NCBI GenBank assembly: GCA_020631355.1
Contig: JAHDHL010000002.1
Coordinates: 69,703-133,702 of the forward strand
Direction of reading: 5' to 3'
Source: Saprospiraceae bacterium
GTDB lineage: Bacteria > Bacteroidota > Bacteroidia > Chitinophagales > Saprospiraceae
Length of the DNA stretch: 64,000 nucleotides
Part shown: positions 1-8,127 of the stretch, in pieces
Layout of the letters: every line of letters starts with the position of its first letter
Numbering within the stretch: the stretch's first letter is position 1
Notes under the pieces: model-generated
Told to the model about the DNA's origin: nothing
Database searches by the model: none
Seen by the model: the letters and a program-made list of their open reading frames with translations, nothing else
Program-made: the position numbers and the translations under genes

Positions 1-779
1 GATGACTCCGAATAGAATTGGATAAAATAAATACCTGCTGCTAATTCGGTGACTTGAATGGGTTTTCCTTTTTCCAGATCAATACCATTTTTCATCATTT
101 GGCCTGACGCATTAATGATGTTTGCCTTTACCTCCTTTACGTCTCCATCCCAATCTATGATAAGATAAGACTGAGAAGGATTCGGAAATATTCTGGGTTC
201 GAATGGAATCACACTGATTTCTTCAGTATCCACTTGATTCATCTGTTCTACTGTCACCCTGAATTTTCCATAATTATCCGAAGAATGCATATCCAAACTT
301 TTGAATTGCAGGGTTTGGCCCATGCCCTCAACTTCGAAAGTATAGGTATGGTCTGTATTATATGGCTCGTTGACTTCTGGCTTGAACCAATTCTCTCCAT
401 TATCCAATGAAACCGCTAGTCGGTAGAATTCCCGAGGCAAATCATTGCCATACATATTACAATACTCAATATTGGGTAGTGCGAAATTATATATGAAATC
501 GAATGCCACCGGCCCTGTCATCTGACCCGTATCAGAGGGCATTTGAGGAGCATCTTCTACATTCCCGCAAGTATGCCCTGTCCAACTAACCAAAGGCCAA
601 GGGCTGATTGTCCCCTCTATCTTTATGCTGTAGGTGGCACCTATTCCAAGCACTTCCCCTGTATCATAGATATGATAAGAGGAATTACCAATTTGATGAT
701 AGTCCAAGTCATATATCCTTTGTGAAAAGAGGGAGAAAGGCAATAGAAATGTCAGAAAACATATTAGATAATTATTCAT
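1..779 (-). CDS. Secreted protein with T9SS type A sorting domain (3' end outside window)
   Basis: The reading frame opens with ATG at 779 and stays open to the window edge, giving at least 259 residues. Residues 1-20 form a signal peptide ending near SLFSQ. The middle is a beta-rich extracellular domain with no family I recognise. It contains two cysteines and the stretch LDNGENWF, as in BNR/sialidase-like or CBM-like secreted proteins. From about residue 198 there is a T9SS C-terminal sorting signature: an FPNPSQSY motif, then ASGQMMKNG and LAAGIYFIQFYSES. Such proteins cross the outer membrane through the Por secretion system and are anchored or released. By comparison with the family only about 5-15 residues are missing. 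Function of the middle domain is unknown. Confidence 0.8.
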   Translation of the reverse strand, partial: MNNYLICFLTFLLPFSLFSQRIYDLDYHQIGNSSYHIYDTGEVLGIGATYSIKIEGTISPWPLVSWTGHTCGNVEDAPQMPSDTGQMTGPVAFDFIYNFALPNIEYCNMYGNDLPREFYRLAVSLDNGENWFKPEVNEPYNTDHTYTFEVEGMGQTLQFKSLDMHSSDNYGKFRVTVEQMNQVDTEEISVIPFEPRIFPNPSQSYLIIDWDGDVKEVKANIINASGQMMKNGIDLEKGKPIQVTELAAGIYFIQFYSES

Positions 780-865
780 AGGAGTTATGTTTTTATAGGT
801 CAATGAATGATTGAACTTCTTTGAAAAGGATTGATTCCCAAAATATTCATTGATGGATGCTTCTA

Positions 866-1714
866 TTACTTAGAATTGGTCGTTGTAATCCTTTCGTTCA
901 AAAAATGCACCATATCCATTATCTCAGGAAGCAGCTCAAAGGGTTGGTCATCCATGGTAGCCACCCATCTGACACCCTGTATGGCATTGGTCAGGAAAGC
1001 GGCCTCGAAATCAATCAGGTCTTCGGGTAATATGGGCCTTTCCAATACTTCCCATTGGTTGGAGGATAGAATATATTTACGGAGGGTTCCTGCTACACAA
1101 CCTGCCGATAAGGGAGGAGTATAAAAAATTCCATTTTTTATCAGGAATAAGTTGGCACTTAACCCCTCTGCCAATTCACCTTTCTGATTCCTTAGAATGA
1201 TGTCATCCCAATCGTTTCTTTTCCGTTCCAAGGCTGCATGAATATATGCTGTGGCACTTCCTTTTTTCAGATGTGAGTAAGGACTATGAAACAATAGTTG
1301 ATGCTCCGAAACACCAACCTCCAATCCTTTTTTATTAAGGGAAAAAAGGCTGGTTTCCAATGGGCTTGCCACCACTAGAAACTGGACATTGGAATCCACT
1401 GGTGTATATCGTCCTCCATCATTTCTGAACATCGTGAAACGGATACGCCAGTTACCGCTTTCCGACACGAGTTTCCGAATCTCATCCCTCATCCAACCTA
1501 AGCTCCATTTAGGCGGGGGGCACATTCCCATGACATCCATCCCTTCATCCAATCGTTCGAAATGAAAGGGCAAAAAAGGTATCCTACCATTGAATATCCG
1601 AATGGTTTCGAATAGGGAATCACCGTATTGGAATGCCCGGTTCGTCGCTGAGAACAAGGTACTATCTTGCGGAAGTAACCGACCATTCCAATTCACCTGA
1701 TTCATAAGGGCCAT
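866..1714 (-). CDS. Class IV aminotransferase (aminodeoxychorismate lyase / branched-chain aminotransferase-like)
   Basis: A 282-residue PLP-dependent fold-type IV enzyme. The N-terminus has the family pattern NRAFQYGDSLFETIR (residues 25-39) followed by the substrate loop. The Schiff-base lysine is K150 or K151 in SHLKKGSATAYIHA. ELAEGLSANLFLI (180-192) carries the conserved Glu and the Asn-Leu-Phe cofactor strand, and the cofactor phosphate loop is SAGCVAGTLRKYIL. Length is normal for PabC, IlvE and D-alanine aminotransferase, which cannot be told apart reliably by eye. Many Bacteroidota carry such a gene as the PabC of folate synthesis. It starts 3 bases after the stop of the TPR gene upstream, so it is probably co-transcribed with it. 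Confidence 0.8.
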   Translation of the reverse strand: MALMNQVNWNGRLLPQDSTLFSATNRAFQYGDSLFETIRIFNGRIPFLPFHFERLDEGMDVMGMCPPPKWSLGWMRDEIRKLVSESGNWRIRFTMFRNDGGRYTPVDSNVQFLVVASPLETSLFSLNKKGLEVGVSEHQLLFHSPYSHLKKGSATAYIHAALERKRNDWDDIILRNQKGELAEGLSANLFLIKNGIFYTPPLSAGCVAGTLRKYILSSNQWEVLERPILPEDLIDFEAAFLTNAIQGVRWVATMDDQPFELLPEIMDMVHFLNERITTTNSK

Positions 1715-1717
1715 GAA

Positions 1718-2752
1718 TTACTTCTTCTTGAGTTTGGCTCCCATTCTGACTTCTATGAAATAATCCAGTATACTTTCCCTCGCTTCAGGATTGATTTGGT
1801 AAGCAAAAACAGGGTCATTGGGCATTAGGATTTCAAAAATGATGAATTCATCCAGATATCCTTTCTTGATGGCAGCCTTCAATGCTTTCAATTGAGGATC
1901 CTTGACCTTTTCATTCTCAATAGCCACATATAATGACACCAATGCCTCCTTGAACGGAGCAGACATCGCATCATAACCAGAGACTCCTTCCAGCATTTCT
2001 TTCTGATATCCCGGTTCGTACAAGTATGCGGCATTACTCATGGCATAACCAATCCAATCAGAGTGCGCTTCTATCCTTACATTACCTGATGTAGAATCCT
2101 GTTCGATGCCTACCTGAGGAGTAAAGTGCCATTCTTCATAGTCCAATCCCAAATCGTCACTGATTCTTCCAATGGCTGTCTTGATGTTCGGATTGTTCCG
2201 ATTCAATATGATGGATTTTCCAATGTGGCTTATGATTTTGTTCTTCAGTTTTTTCTTGTTCTTGGATCTCAGATAATCATCTGCCAAGAACCAGTGGGCC
2301 ATATAATCCATTTTATTGGCCTTAACGGCCTTTTCCAACCATTTGGCAGCTTCTTCATAATCTTCCTCCATTTCATAGGTCTGGCCGATGTATGTCAGAA
2401 CTTGCGAGCAATCAGGTATATCCTTGATTACTTTCTTGTAGGATGCTCTGGCTTCCTTTGGGTTATCCTCTCGGAAGTGTGTTTGCCCGTCAACGAAATT
2501 CTTCTCGGTTTCTCCCACATATTCGTAAAAGCCCAGTTGGATATTCTGACTTTCGGGGTCTTTGAAATAATGTAAGCCGTGTTCGACCCTTGAGGCGGGT
2601 GGATTGAGTTCTATTTTCTGTTTTAGGATATTGATTTCATAGCTCAAATCAGATTCATTCAGAATCAATAGGACTTCCTGCGGAGACCGCAAGTGCTGTG
2701 CCATGAGAAGTGATGGAATCAGGAATAACGATAAGGCAACGAGTCGTTTCAT
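1718..2752 (-). CDS. Exported TPR-repeat protein, paralogue 1
   Basis: A 344-residue protein with a cleavable signal peptide (residues 1-18, ending LLMAQ). Residues about 90-170 hold two clear tetratricopeptide units, for example YEEAAKWLEKAVKANKMDYM. The C-terminal half is a helical domain shared with the next gene: SDWIGYAMSNAAYLYEPGY, then KEALVSLYVAIENEKVKDPQ and a DPVFAYQINPE segment. TPRs are protein-binding scaffolds, so a periplasmic or envelope partner is likely, but the role is unknown. The stop lies 3 bases before the aminotransferase start. The C-terminal tail is lysine-rich (GAKLKKK). Confidence 0.75.
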   Translation of the reverse strand: MKRLVALSLFLIPSLLMAQHLRSPQEVLLILNESDLSYEINILKQKIELNPPASRVEHGLHYFKDPESQNIQLGFYEYVGETEKNFVDGQTHFREDNPKEARASYKKVIKDIPDCSQVLTYIGQTYEMEEDYEEAAKWLEKAVKANKMDYMAHWFLADDYLRSKNKKKLKNKIISHIGKSIILNRNNPNIKTAIGRISDDLGLDYEEWHFTPQVGIEQDSTSGNVRIEAHSDWIGYAMSNAAYLYEPGYQKEMLEGVSGYDAMSAPFKEALVSLYVAIENEKVKDPQLKALKAAIKKGYLDEFIIFEILMPNDPVFAYQINPEARESILDYFIEVRMGAKLKKK

Positions 2753-2796
2753 AATTGAAGATTATAGTATATGAATAAAATCAAAGGCTTCGTATT

Positions 2797-2814
2797 GGAA
2801 TATGTACATATTCC
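2797..2814. repeat. 18-bp perfect palindrome between TPR paralogues
   Basis: GGAATATGTACATATTCC reads the same on both strands. It lies 44 bases upstream of the start of TPR paralogue 1 and 50 bases after the stop of paralogue 2. No T-tract follows, so it is not a convincing terminator. A symmetric operator for a dimeric regulator is possible but unproven. Confidence 0.3.
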
Positions 2815-2864
2815 TGATTGTGCCAGATGGTTTGGGTAGTTGAAAAGGAAGATTGGGGAACGTT

Positions 2865-3866
2865 TTATTTCTTCAAACCCAGCTTGACTTCCTTTACATA
2901 TCTATAGATATTACTTTTTTGGGTATCATCCAAGGAAAATAGCGTATAGGCATCCATGGGCAGGAAAATTTCATACATCATGAATTCTTCCAGCATTCCC
3001 AATTTCATCGTTTTCTTGAGTGCTTTCAACATTGGGTCCTTGACTTTCTTCTTACGGATGGTCTCATACAGCATCAACAACGATTCCCTGTATGGGGTAA
3101 TGGTGAGTAGCTCCTCGGTGCGGGCCATTTGTTCTTCCTTATATCCCGGTTCGAATAAGTATGCCGCTTGTGAAAGTGCGTATGACCTCCACAATTCATT
3201 TGAGATATCAATATTCACCTTATCCCCCTTATCGTTAATGGACATGAATGTCTTGGGCTTGAATTCCCAACCTGTATACTTGGACTTATTGGCCTTAGCC
3301 ACCTGTCGGAGTACATCCTCTATGCCCTGATCATTCCGATTCATGATAGAAGCTCTGATGATATGATCCAATGCTTGCTGTCTGGTTGTTTTTTCCTGTA
3401 CCAACACCCGGGCCATTCGTTTACGGGTATCAAAGGCAATGGTATTCCCATCCAATGATTTTTGGTACCATTCCTTTGCAGTCTCCAAATCCCCTTGTTT
3501 TTCGTGGGCATATCCCACTCTTGTCATCAGGTAGGTATCATTAGGAAACGAATCCAACAAGGTCAGATACTTGTCCAAGGCAGCTTCATACATCAATGAA
3601 TCCATATCCTTTTCGGCCTTGAGAAAAAAGATATCATTCTCACCGTGCAAACGGAAATAAGTCGTCTTATTGATACCGTCCACTTTCTTCCTACAAAGGA
3701 TATCAGGTAAGGGTTCGGATTTGGATAATGCTATCCCAGGATTCCCATTCACATCAAAGACATATTCGATATCGGAAGTATCCAAACGGGAAAGTAAATC
3801 CTCATATGTCTGGGAAAATGAAAAAAGGGTTAAAAAAAGGAATGGTATAGTTATGAATATGCGCAT
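2865..3866 (-). CDS. Exported TPR-repeat protein, paralogue 2
   Basis: A 333-residue paralogue of the following gene. The ATG at 3866 is chosen because it puts a clean signal peptide (MRIFITIPFLFLTLFSFSQ) at the N-terminus. An ATG 24 bases further upstream would add eight polar residues. The middle has TPR-like helices (AALDKYLTLLDSFPNDTYL, LETAKEWYQKSLDG). The C-terminal domain matches paralogue 1 motif by motif: ELWRSYALSQAAYLFEPGY, YRESLLMLYETIRKKKVKDP and FMMYEIFLPMDAYTLF. The two genes probably arose by tandem duplication. Function unknown. Confidence 0.75.
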   Translation of the reverse strand: MRIFITIPFLFLTLFSFSQTYEDLLSRLDTSDIEYVFDVNGNPGIALSKSEPLPDILCRKKVDGINKTTYFRLHGENDIFFLKAEKDMDSLMYEAALDKYLTLLDSFPNDTYLMTRVGYAHEKQGDLETAKEWYQKSLDGNTIAFDTRKRMARVLVQEKTTRQQALDHIIRASIMNRNDQGIEDVLRQVAKANKSKYTGWEFKPKTFMSINDKGDKVNIDISNELWRSYALSQAAYLFEPGYKEEQMARTEELLTITPYRESLLMLYETIRKKKVKDPMLKALKKTMKLGMLEEFMMYEIFLPMDAYTLFSLDDTQKSNIYRYVKEVKLGLKK

Positions 3867-3940
3867 AGTATTTACAGGTCTAATCTGCAACCCATAGTCA
3901 AAGGACCAGCGTCATCATAGACTACGGGTTGCTCTTATAT

Positions 3941-4597
3941 CTAATCCAATTGCATTTCGGGAATTTCTCCCTCGATGATGAGTCTACCCTCCGTAGCAGC
4001 CTGAATTTCTTCGACACTTACACCCGGAGCACGTTCCAATAAACGGAATCCGCCCTCGACTACATCCAGAACAGCCAGATTAGTAACGATTTTCTTGACA
4101 CAATTCACTCCCGTGAGTGGCAATGTACATTGTCTTAACAACTTGGATTTCCCTCTTTTGTTGGTGTGCATCATCGCTACGATGATATTTTCTGCGGAAG
4201 CCACCAAATCCATGGCTCCTCCCATTCCTTTCACCATCCTACCCGGAATCTTCCAATTGGCTATGTCACCATTATCAGAAACCTCCATGGCCCCCAACAC
4301 TGTCAGTTGGATATGACGACCACGTATCATGGCAAAACTCGTGGCTGAATCAAAGATGCAGGCCCCTTTCATTGCTGTGATGGTTTGCTTACCTGCATTG
4401 ATCAAATCCGCATCTTCTTCCCCATCGAATGGGAATGGTCCCATACCTAGGATACCATTTTCTGATTGGAATTCCACACTGACTCCATCAGGTACATAGT
4501 TGGCTATCAGAGTGGGTATACCGATGCCCAGATTCACATACCATCCGTCTTGTAATTCTTGGGCTATTCTTTTGGCTATGCCTTTCTTATCTAACAT
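3941..4597 (-). CDS. scoB: 3-oxoacid CoA-transferase, subunit B
   Basis: A 218-residue subunit of a class I CoA-transferase, which moves CoA between succinyl-CoA (or another acyl-CoA) and a 3-oxoacid such as acetoacetate. The [12 protein letters not shown] motif contains the glutamate that forms the thioester intermediate. [15 protein letters not shown] and TDPTIAM-type core motifs (here [14 protein letters not shown]) are intact. The ATG at 4597 ([15 protein letters not shown]) fits the family start; an in-frame codon at 4666 would add 23 atypical residues. It lies 97 bases downstream of subunit A and both are needed for a heterotetramer. The context suggests acetoacetate or branched-chain amino acid breakdown. 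Confidence 0.9.
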   Translation of the reverse strand: MLDKKGIAKRIAQELQDGWYVNLGIGIPTLIANYVPDGVSVEFQSENGILGMGPFPFDGEEDADLINAGKQTITAMKGACIFDSATSFAMIRGRHIQLTVLGAMEVSDNGDIANWKIPGRMVKGMGGAMDLVASAENIIVAMMHTNKRGKSKLLRQCTLPLTGVNCVKKIVTNLAVLDVVEGGFRLLERAPGVSVEEIQAATEGRLIIEGEIPEMQLD

Positions 4598-4694
4598 TCT
4601 TTCATAATTGGGAATGAATGGTTGGGAGCGACTCCATTCCGGATATCGTAATCCAGATAGTCCCAATCATTCACTAGTCATTATCAATAATTCG

Positions 4695-5393
4695 TTATTC
4701 CTTGGGTCGAACGGTTCGTTGTTCGATGCGTTTTTCGTACTTGGCTCCTTGGAAGATTCTTTGTACGAAAACACCCGGCGTATGGATATAATTCGGATCC
4801 AATTCACCCGGTTCTACCAATTCCTCTACTTCCGCAATGGTAATCTTACCTGCCATTGCCATCATCGGATTGAAATTCCTTGCGGTACCCTTGTATATCA
4901 AATTACCCAACCTATCTCCTTTCCATGCCTTGACAATGGCAAAATCAGCCGTTAGTGCATGCTCTAGGATATGAGGCTTCCCGTTGAAATATCGTACTTC
5001 CTTTCCCTCGCCCACTTCGGTACCATAACCTGCAGGAGTGAAGAATGCAGGGATTCCGGCACCTCCGGCACGGCAACGTTCAGCCAAGGAACCCTGAGGT
5101 ATCAAATCGACCTCAAGTTCACCACTCAACATTTGTCTTTCGAATTCGTCATTCTCCCCTACATAGGAAGAAATCATTTTCCTGATTTGTCTTTTTTGTA
5201 ATAATAATCCGAGACCGAAGTCATCTACCCCCGCATTGTTGGAGATACATGTCAGCCCCTTGATATTGGCTTCTACCATTGCGGCGATACAGTTTTCCGG
5301 TATACCACAAAGGCCAAAACCTCCCAGCATGAGGGTCATATTATCCTCGATGCCTTGTATAGCCTCTTGGGCATTGGCTACTACCTTATTCAT
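4695..5393 (-). CDS. scoA: 3-oxoacid CoA-transferase, subunit A
   Basis: A 232-residue partner of subunit B. The N-terminus has the CoA-binding glycine-rich segment [15 protein letters not shown]. The core shows [42 protein letters not shown] and [20 protein letters not shown], all typical of the alpha subunit. [14 protein letters not shown]-type sequence near the C-terminus (here [14 protein letters not shown]) is also canonical, and the length is normal. A TAnnTTTG -7 box lies 29 bases upstream. The A-B order on one strand indicates a two-gene operon. Confidence 0.92.
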   Translation of the reverse strand: MNKVVANAQEAIQGIEDNMTLMLGGFGLCGIPENCIAAMVEANIKGLTCISNNAGVDDFGLGLLLQKRQIRKMISSYVGENDEFERQMLSGELEVDLIPQGSLAERCRAGGAGIPAFFTPAGYGTEVGEGKEVRYFNGKPHILEHALTADFAIVKAWKGDRLGNLIYKGTARNFNPMMAMAGKITIAEVEELVEPGELDPNYIHTPGVFVQRIFQGAKYEKRIEQRTVRPKE

Positions 5394-5421
5394 AAGTTAG
5401 GACGATTTAATGTTTATCGTA

Positions 5422-5429
5422 CAAATGTA
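5422..5429 (-). promoter_or_regulatory. Bacteroidota -7 promoter box upstream of scoA
   Basis: TACATTTG on the minus strand matches the TAnnTTTG consensus of the Bacteroidota primary sigma factor. It lies 29 bases before the scoA ATG. No clear TTG -33 element is visible at 17-23 bases. Confidence 0.5.
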
Positions 5430-5507
5430 AGGAAAAAAGCAGATTGCATAGTCTCCGGAGAGGAGACAGTATTCCGGTCTTGGGAGGATGTGACTAAAGT
5501 AACTGAA

Positions 5508-6077
5508 TCAGATATCCAATCGTCTGGAGTACATCCGCTTTCCCAAAAGTGTATCCATGAGTCCCAAAGAGACGATTCCTATCAGGAGAACCATGCTCAG
5601 ATTCCAAACAGATGCAGGTATCTGGGGAAACTCGAACTGAGGTAATGATGGAGCATTTTCATTCAGAAAGAGCATGACTTGAGAAAGTGCTGTTCCTAGT
5701 GCATCCTGCATGGGAGATAATGCAACTACGGGTTCGGCAGCAGAGGGAGCACCTAAGAATGAGGGGGCCAACAATAAGGTACCGAAAATGAGGGTAACCA
5801 ATGTGATGAAGAACCATTTCATCTTGGCTGAAAGTAGCGGTTCTGTGGGTGTAATGGTTCGTTTTTCAGGTAGGGCTGCCATGACATTGGCGGTAAAGGA
5901 TGGACTTGGTGTTTCCATTTCCATGATAGACAATTCATCATGGAGGGTCTTACTCAATAGCCATTCCTCAGCCATTGAAGGATGTTCTTCAAGGAGGGAT
6001 TCCAATTGTAGCCTTTCTTCCTTGCTACATTCCCCATCCAAGTATCTCCACCATGTTTTTTCATCTATCTGCTTCAT
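5508..6077 (-). CDS. Membrane-anchored anti-sigma factor-like protein
   Basis: A 189-residue protein whose ATG overlaps the stop of the ECF sigma gene (ATGA, 4 bases), so the two are translationally coupled. The N-terminal 50 residues (WWRYLDGECSKEERLQLESL, HPSMAEEWLL) match the short helical sigma-binding domain common in Bacteroidota anti-sigma factors. No zinc-binding HxxxCxxC is seen. Two hydrophobic helices follow, about residues 87-108 and 157-178, placing it in the inner membrane. Expected role: hold the partner sigma inactive until an envelope signal. The assignment rests on context and fold pattern more than on a strong motif. Confidence 0.75.
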   Translation of the reverse strand: MKQIDEKTWWRYLDGECSKEERLQLESLLEEHPSMAEEWLLSKTLHDELSIMEMETPSPSFTANVMAALPEKRTITPTEPLLSAKMKWFFITLVTLIFGTLLLAPSFLGAPSAAEPVVALSPMQDALGTALSQVMLFLNENAPSLPQFEFPQIPASVWNLSMVLLIGIVSLGLMDTLLGKRMYSRRLDI

Positions 6078-6643
6078 AGCAAATCCTTTACTTCTGCCCT
6101 AAGATAACGAGATAATTTGTTTTTCAGTACTTCCCTGGTCCTATACAGTTTGACCTTAACATTGCTTTCTGTCAGATTCAGGGATTTGGCAATTTCCTTA
6201 ACGGACATTTCACCCTGATAGTATAACGTAACTATACCCGCTTCTGTTTCGGGTAAGGTAGCCACTACGGATTTCAATACGGATTTCAGATTCTTCCCTT
6301 CTGTCATTTCCAAGGGATTGGATGCATCATCCTTGATTTGGATGAACTTATCCTCATTATCTATGGAATCCGATTTCATTCTTTTCTTTCTGGAATGGTC
6401 AATGGCGGTTCGGTAAGCCACGGCATATAACCATGTCGAAAACTTGGAATCCTGCTTGAATGTCTTCAGTGTCTTGAATACCTTGACGAATACATCCTGA
6501 GCTGCTTCCTCGGCTTCTTCCTTACTTTTCAGAATCCTCCAACAAATCGTGAACACATAACTCTGGTAATGGGACACCAAGGCCGAAAAGGCGGGTCGGT
6601 TGCCCTCCAAGACCTGTTGTATGCATTCCCATTCGTTTTCCAT
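6074..6643 (-). CDS. RNA polymerase ECF sigma-70 factor
   Basis: A 189-residue ECF sigma factor. Region 2 reads AFSALVSHYQSYVFTICWRI and EEAEEAAQDVFVKVF with FSTWLYAVAYRTAIDHSRKK; region 4 reads TLPETEAGIVTLYYQGEMSV and EIAKSLNLTESNVKVKLYRT. The ATG at 6643 (MENEWECIQ) is chosen because an ECF-type promoter at 6670-6698 would start transcription near 6663, and because family members begin at this point. Further in-frame starts at 6679 and 6763 exist; the latter overlaps the esterase stop and would serve read-through mRNA. Region 4 is followed directly by the anti-sigma gene. It probably controls its own operon and the divergent membrane gene at 8128. Confidence 0.88.
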   Translation of the reverse strand: MENEWECIQQVLEGNRPAFSALVSHYQSYVFTICWRILKSKEEAEEAAQDVFVKVFKTLKTFKQDSKFSTWLYAVAYRTAIDHSRKKRMKSDSIDNEDKFIQIKDDASNPLEMTEGKNLKSVLKSVVATLPETEAGIVTLYYQGEMSVKEIAKSLNLTESNVKVKLYRTREVLKNKLSRYLRAEVKDLL

Positions 6644-6669
6644 GAGCTGTGAGTCAGTTTTGTTTCTGA

Positions 6670-6698
6670 GACGAGTCATCCTGCGGGGTTGGTTACAA
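6670..6698 (-). promoter_or_regulatory. ECF-type promoter in front of the sigma gene
   Basis: On the minus strand TTGTAACC (6698-6691) and CGTC (6673-6670) are separated by 17 bases. The same pair with 16 or 17 bases occurs at 7995-8022 and 8053-8081. Its location inside the unit, just before the sigma gene, suggests positive autoregulation. It also supports the 6643 start, since the expected transcript begins near 6663. Confidence 0.65.
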
Positions 6699-6762
6699 GA
6701 TTGTTGATTTTTCTTGAAAAATATATTTTTTGCCTGATGAATGGGTTCCATTACATGATTCA

Positions 6763-7653
6763 TCAATCATCCGAAACCATCCAAGGATATGATTTTTGGA
6801 AACCCTTTTCCCAAGTCATGTGCCAATGCCCCAGATCCTTTTCCACATCCAATTTCATATTTTTGGCAGGCATACCGAAATCAAGAAGTATCTGCTCCAT
6901 TTTCCTAATGCCATCCACCGTTGGGGTTTCCAATTCACCTGCATTGAAATAAATCTTCTGATGGATAAGATTCGGATTGTCCTCATGCAGGGTATAGACC
7001 ACCTCATTGACCCAATAGGAGGGAGAAAATACAAAGGCCTTTCCGAAAACATGTGAATATTCCATCAACATATAATATGACATCAGCCCACCTAGGGAAG
7101 CCCCTGCTATCATGGTTGACTCGGGCTGGGGTTGGGTCCTGTATCGTTGATCTATCCAAGGCTTTACTGTCTTGGCAATCCAGTCCGCATGTAGGTCACC
7201 ACTGACAATCCAATCAGAATACCATCGTGTAGATGGAAATGGCTTGTATTCTTTCATGCGCCTTTCGGAATTGTATATTCCGACAACGATGGCTTGCTGC
7301 TGTCCCAAAAGTCCCAGACTATCCAGTACTTCATCCACTTTCCATTCTGCTCCCTCATTGATTTTCTGGTCAAACAAAGATTGTCCATCCAAAAAATAAA
7401 TAACAGGATAATCCATACTATCCGACTCGTATCCTTTAGGGAGATACAAGGCCAATGTTCTTTTTTCATTCAAATAGGGAACATGAATGGTATCCGTAAG
7501 GATGTGAACATTAGGTGAGGCGGTATTCGGTAAGGTAGCTACCCATTCCTGATGTGCCTTTTCAGCTTTCCTTTTTTGGATATTTGCATATACCTTATAC
7601 CCCAGCCCCAATACCAACAAACCGATAATGGAGTATATGATGGTCTTTTTCAT
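6763..7653 (-). CDS. Membrane-anchored esterase (enterochelin esterase / esterase D-like fold)
   Basis: A 296-residue alpha/beta hydrolase of the putative-esterase family. An N-terminal hydrophobic helix (residues 4-20) anchors or exports it. YPVIYFLDGQSLFD is the family oxyanion segment. GASLGG (184-189) places the nucleophile at S186. A late LGHWHMTW motif provides the catalytic histidine. Substrates in this family include siderophore esters, acyl sugars and S-acylglutathione, so the substrate here is unknown. It lies between the small lipoprotein and the sigma gene on one strand; its stop TGA overlaps an in-frame ATG of the sigma frame. Envelope stress or acyl-ester removal is a reasonable but unproven role. 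Confidence 0.8.
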   Translation of the reverse strand: MKKTIIYSIIGLLVLGLGYKVYANIQKRKAEKAHQEWVATLPNTASPNVHILTDTIHVPYLNEKRTLALYLPKGYESDSMDYPVIYFLDGQSLFDQKINEGAEWKVDEVLDSLGLLGQQQAIVVGIYNSERRMKEYKPFPSTRWYSDWIVSGDLHADWIAKTVKPWIDQRYRTQPQPESTMIAGASLGGLMSYYMLMEYSHVFGKAFVFSPSYWVNEVVYTLHEDNPNLIHQKIYFNAGELETPTVDGIRKMEQILLDFGMPAKNMKLDVEKDLGHWHMTWEKGFQKSYPWMVSDD

Positions 7654-7711
7654 CTTGTTCTGTTTCTTCTATGTATAGCTTAGGAATGTGGGCCGTTCAT
7701 TCATTAGCCCA

Positions 7712-7963
7712 CTACATAATATAGATATCTTCCAGTGGAGTAAGTTGCTTCTGCAATCGACCTTGTGGTTCTACCTCATCTTCAGGTTCCACTTCACCCT
7801 TGGGTTCTGTTTCGTTCGCAGGTTCGGGGTTGACTTCTGCTTCCAGTTCTGTTTCATCCATCATTTCATCATGGTGTTCCCCTTGGTGGCAGGAAGCTTG
7901 GAAGCAAGCGGAAAATAGTGTCAATAAACCGAGTGATGCGATGGTAAGGAATTCAATCTTCAT
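7712..7963 (-). CDS. Small acidic lipoprotein, first gene of the ECF operon
   Basis: An 83-residue protein with a lipoprotein signal peptide (lipobox LFSAC, Cys 20). The mature part is short and strongly acidic, with repeating EP/EV/EPE units (about residues 41-68) and a HQGEHHDEMMDE stretch that could bind metal. No family is recognised. It is the first gene after the leftward ECF promoter at 7995-8022, and the esterase, sigma and anti-sigma genes follow. The histidine and acidic residues hint at a cation-related or stress-sensing role; this is inference only. Confidence 0.65.
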   Translation of the reverse strand: MKIEFLTIASLGLLTLFSACFQASCHQGEHHDEMMDETELEAEVNPEPANETEPKGEVEPEDEVEPQGRLQKQLTPLEDIYIM

Positions 7964-7994
7964 GGTATCTTACATTTTATGGTATGGCAGGTAG

Positions 7995-8022
7995 GACGAT
8001 AGCCCTTTTTATTCGGTTACAA
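7995..8022 (-). promoter_or_regulatory. ECF-type promoter of the lipoprotein-esterase-sigma operon
   Basis: TTGTAACC (8022-8015) and CGTC (7998-7995) on the minus strand, 16 bases apart. The transcript should start near 7988, leaving a leader of about 25 bases before the ATG at 7963. Together with 8053-8081 it forms a divergent pair, which appears as a 10-bp inverted repeat (8013-8022 and 8053-8062). Confidence 0.7.
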
Positions 8023-8052
8023 ATTTGTGGAAGAAAAAAAATATTCATTTTC

Positions 8053-8081
8053 TTGTAACCGATTCGAATCCTAGTCTCGTC
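8053..8081 (+). promoter_or_regulatory. ECF-type promoter of the divergent membrane protein gene
   Basis: TTGTAACC (8053-8060) and CGTC (8078-8081) on the plus strand, 17 bases apart. The transcript should start near 8088, giving a leader of about 40 bases to the ATG at 8128. Confidence 0.7.
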
Positions 8082-8127
8082 ATAGGTGTTGTTAATCATT
8101 TTGAAACAATTTTAAATTACATATATC

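Noticed and set aside
543-1124. Plus-strand open frames opposite the first two genes
   Set aside because: They lie antisense to well-supported genes, and their products have no domain pattern.
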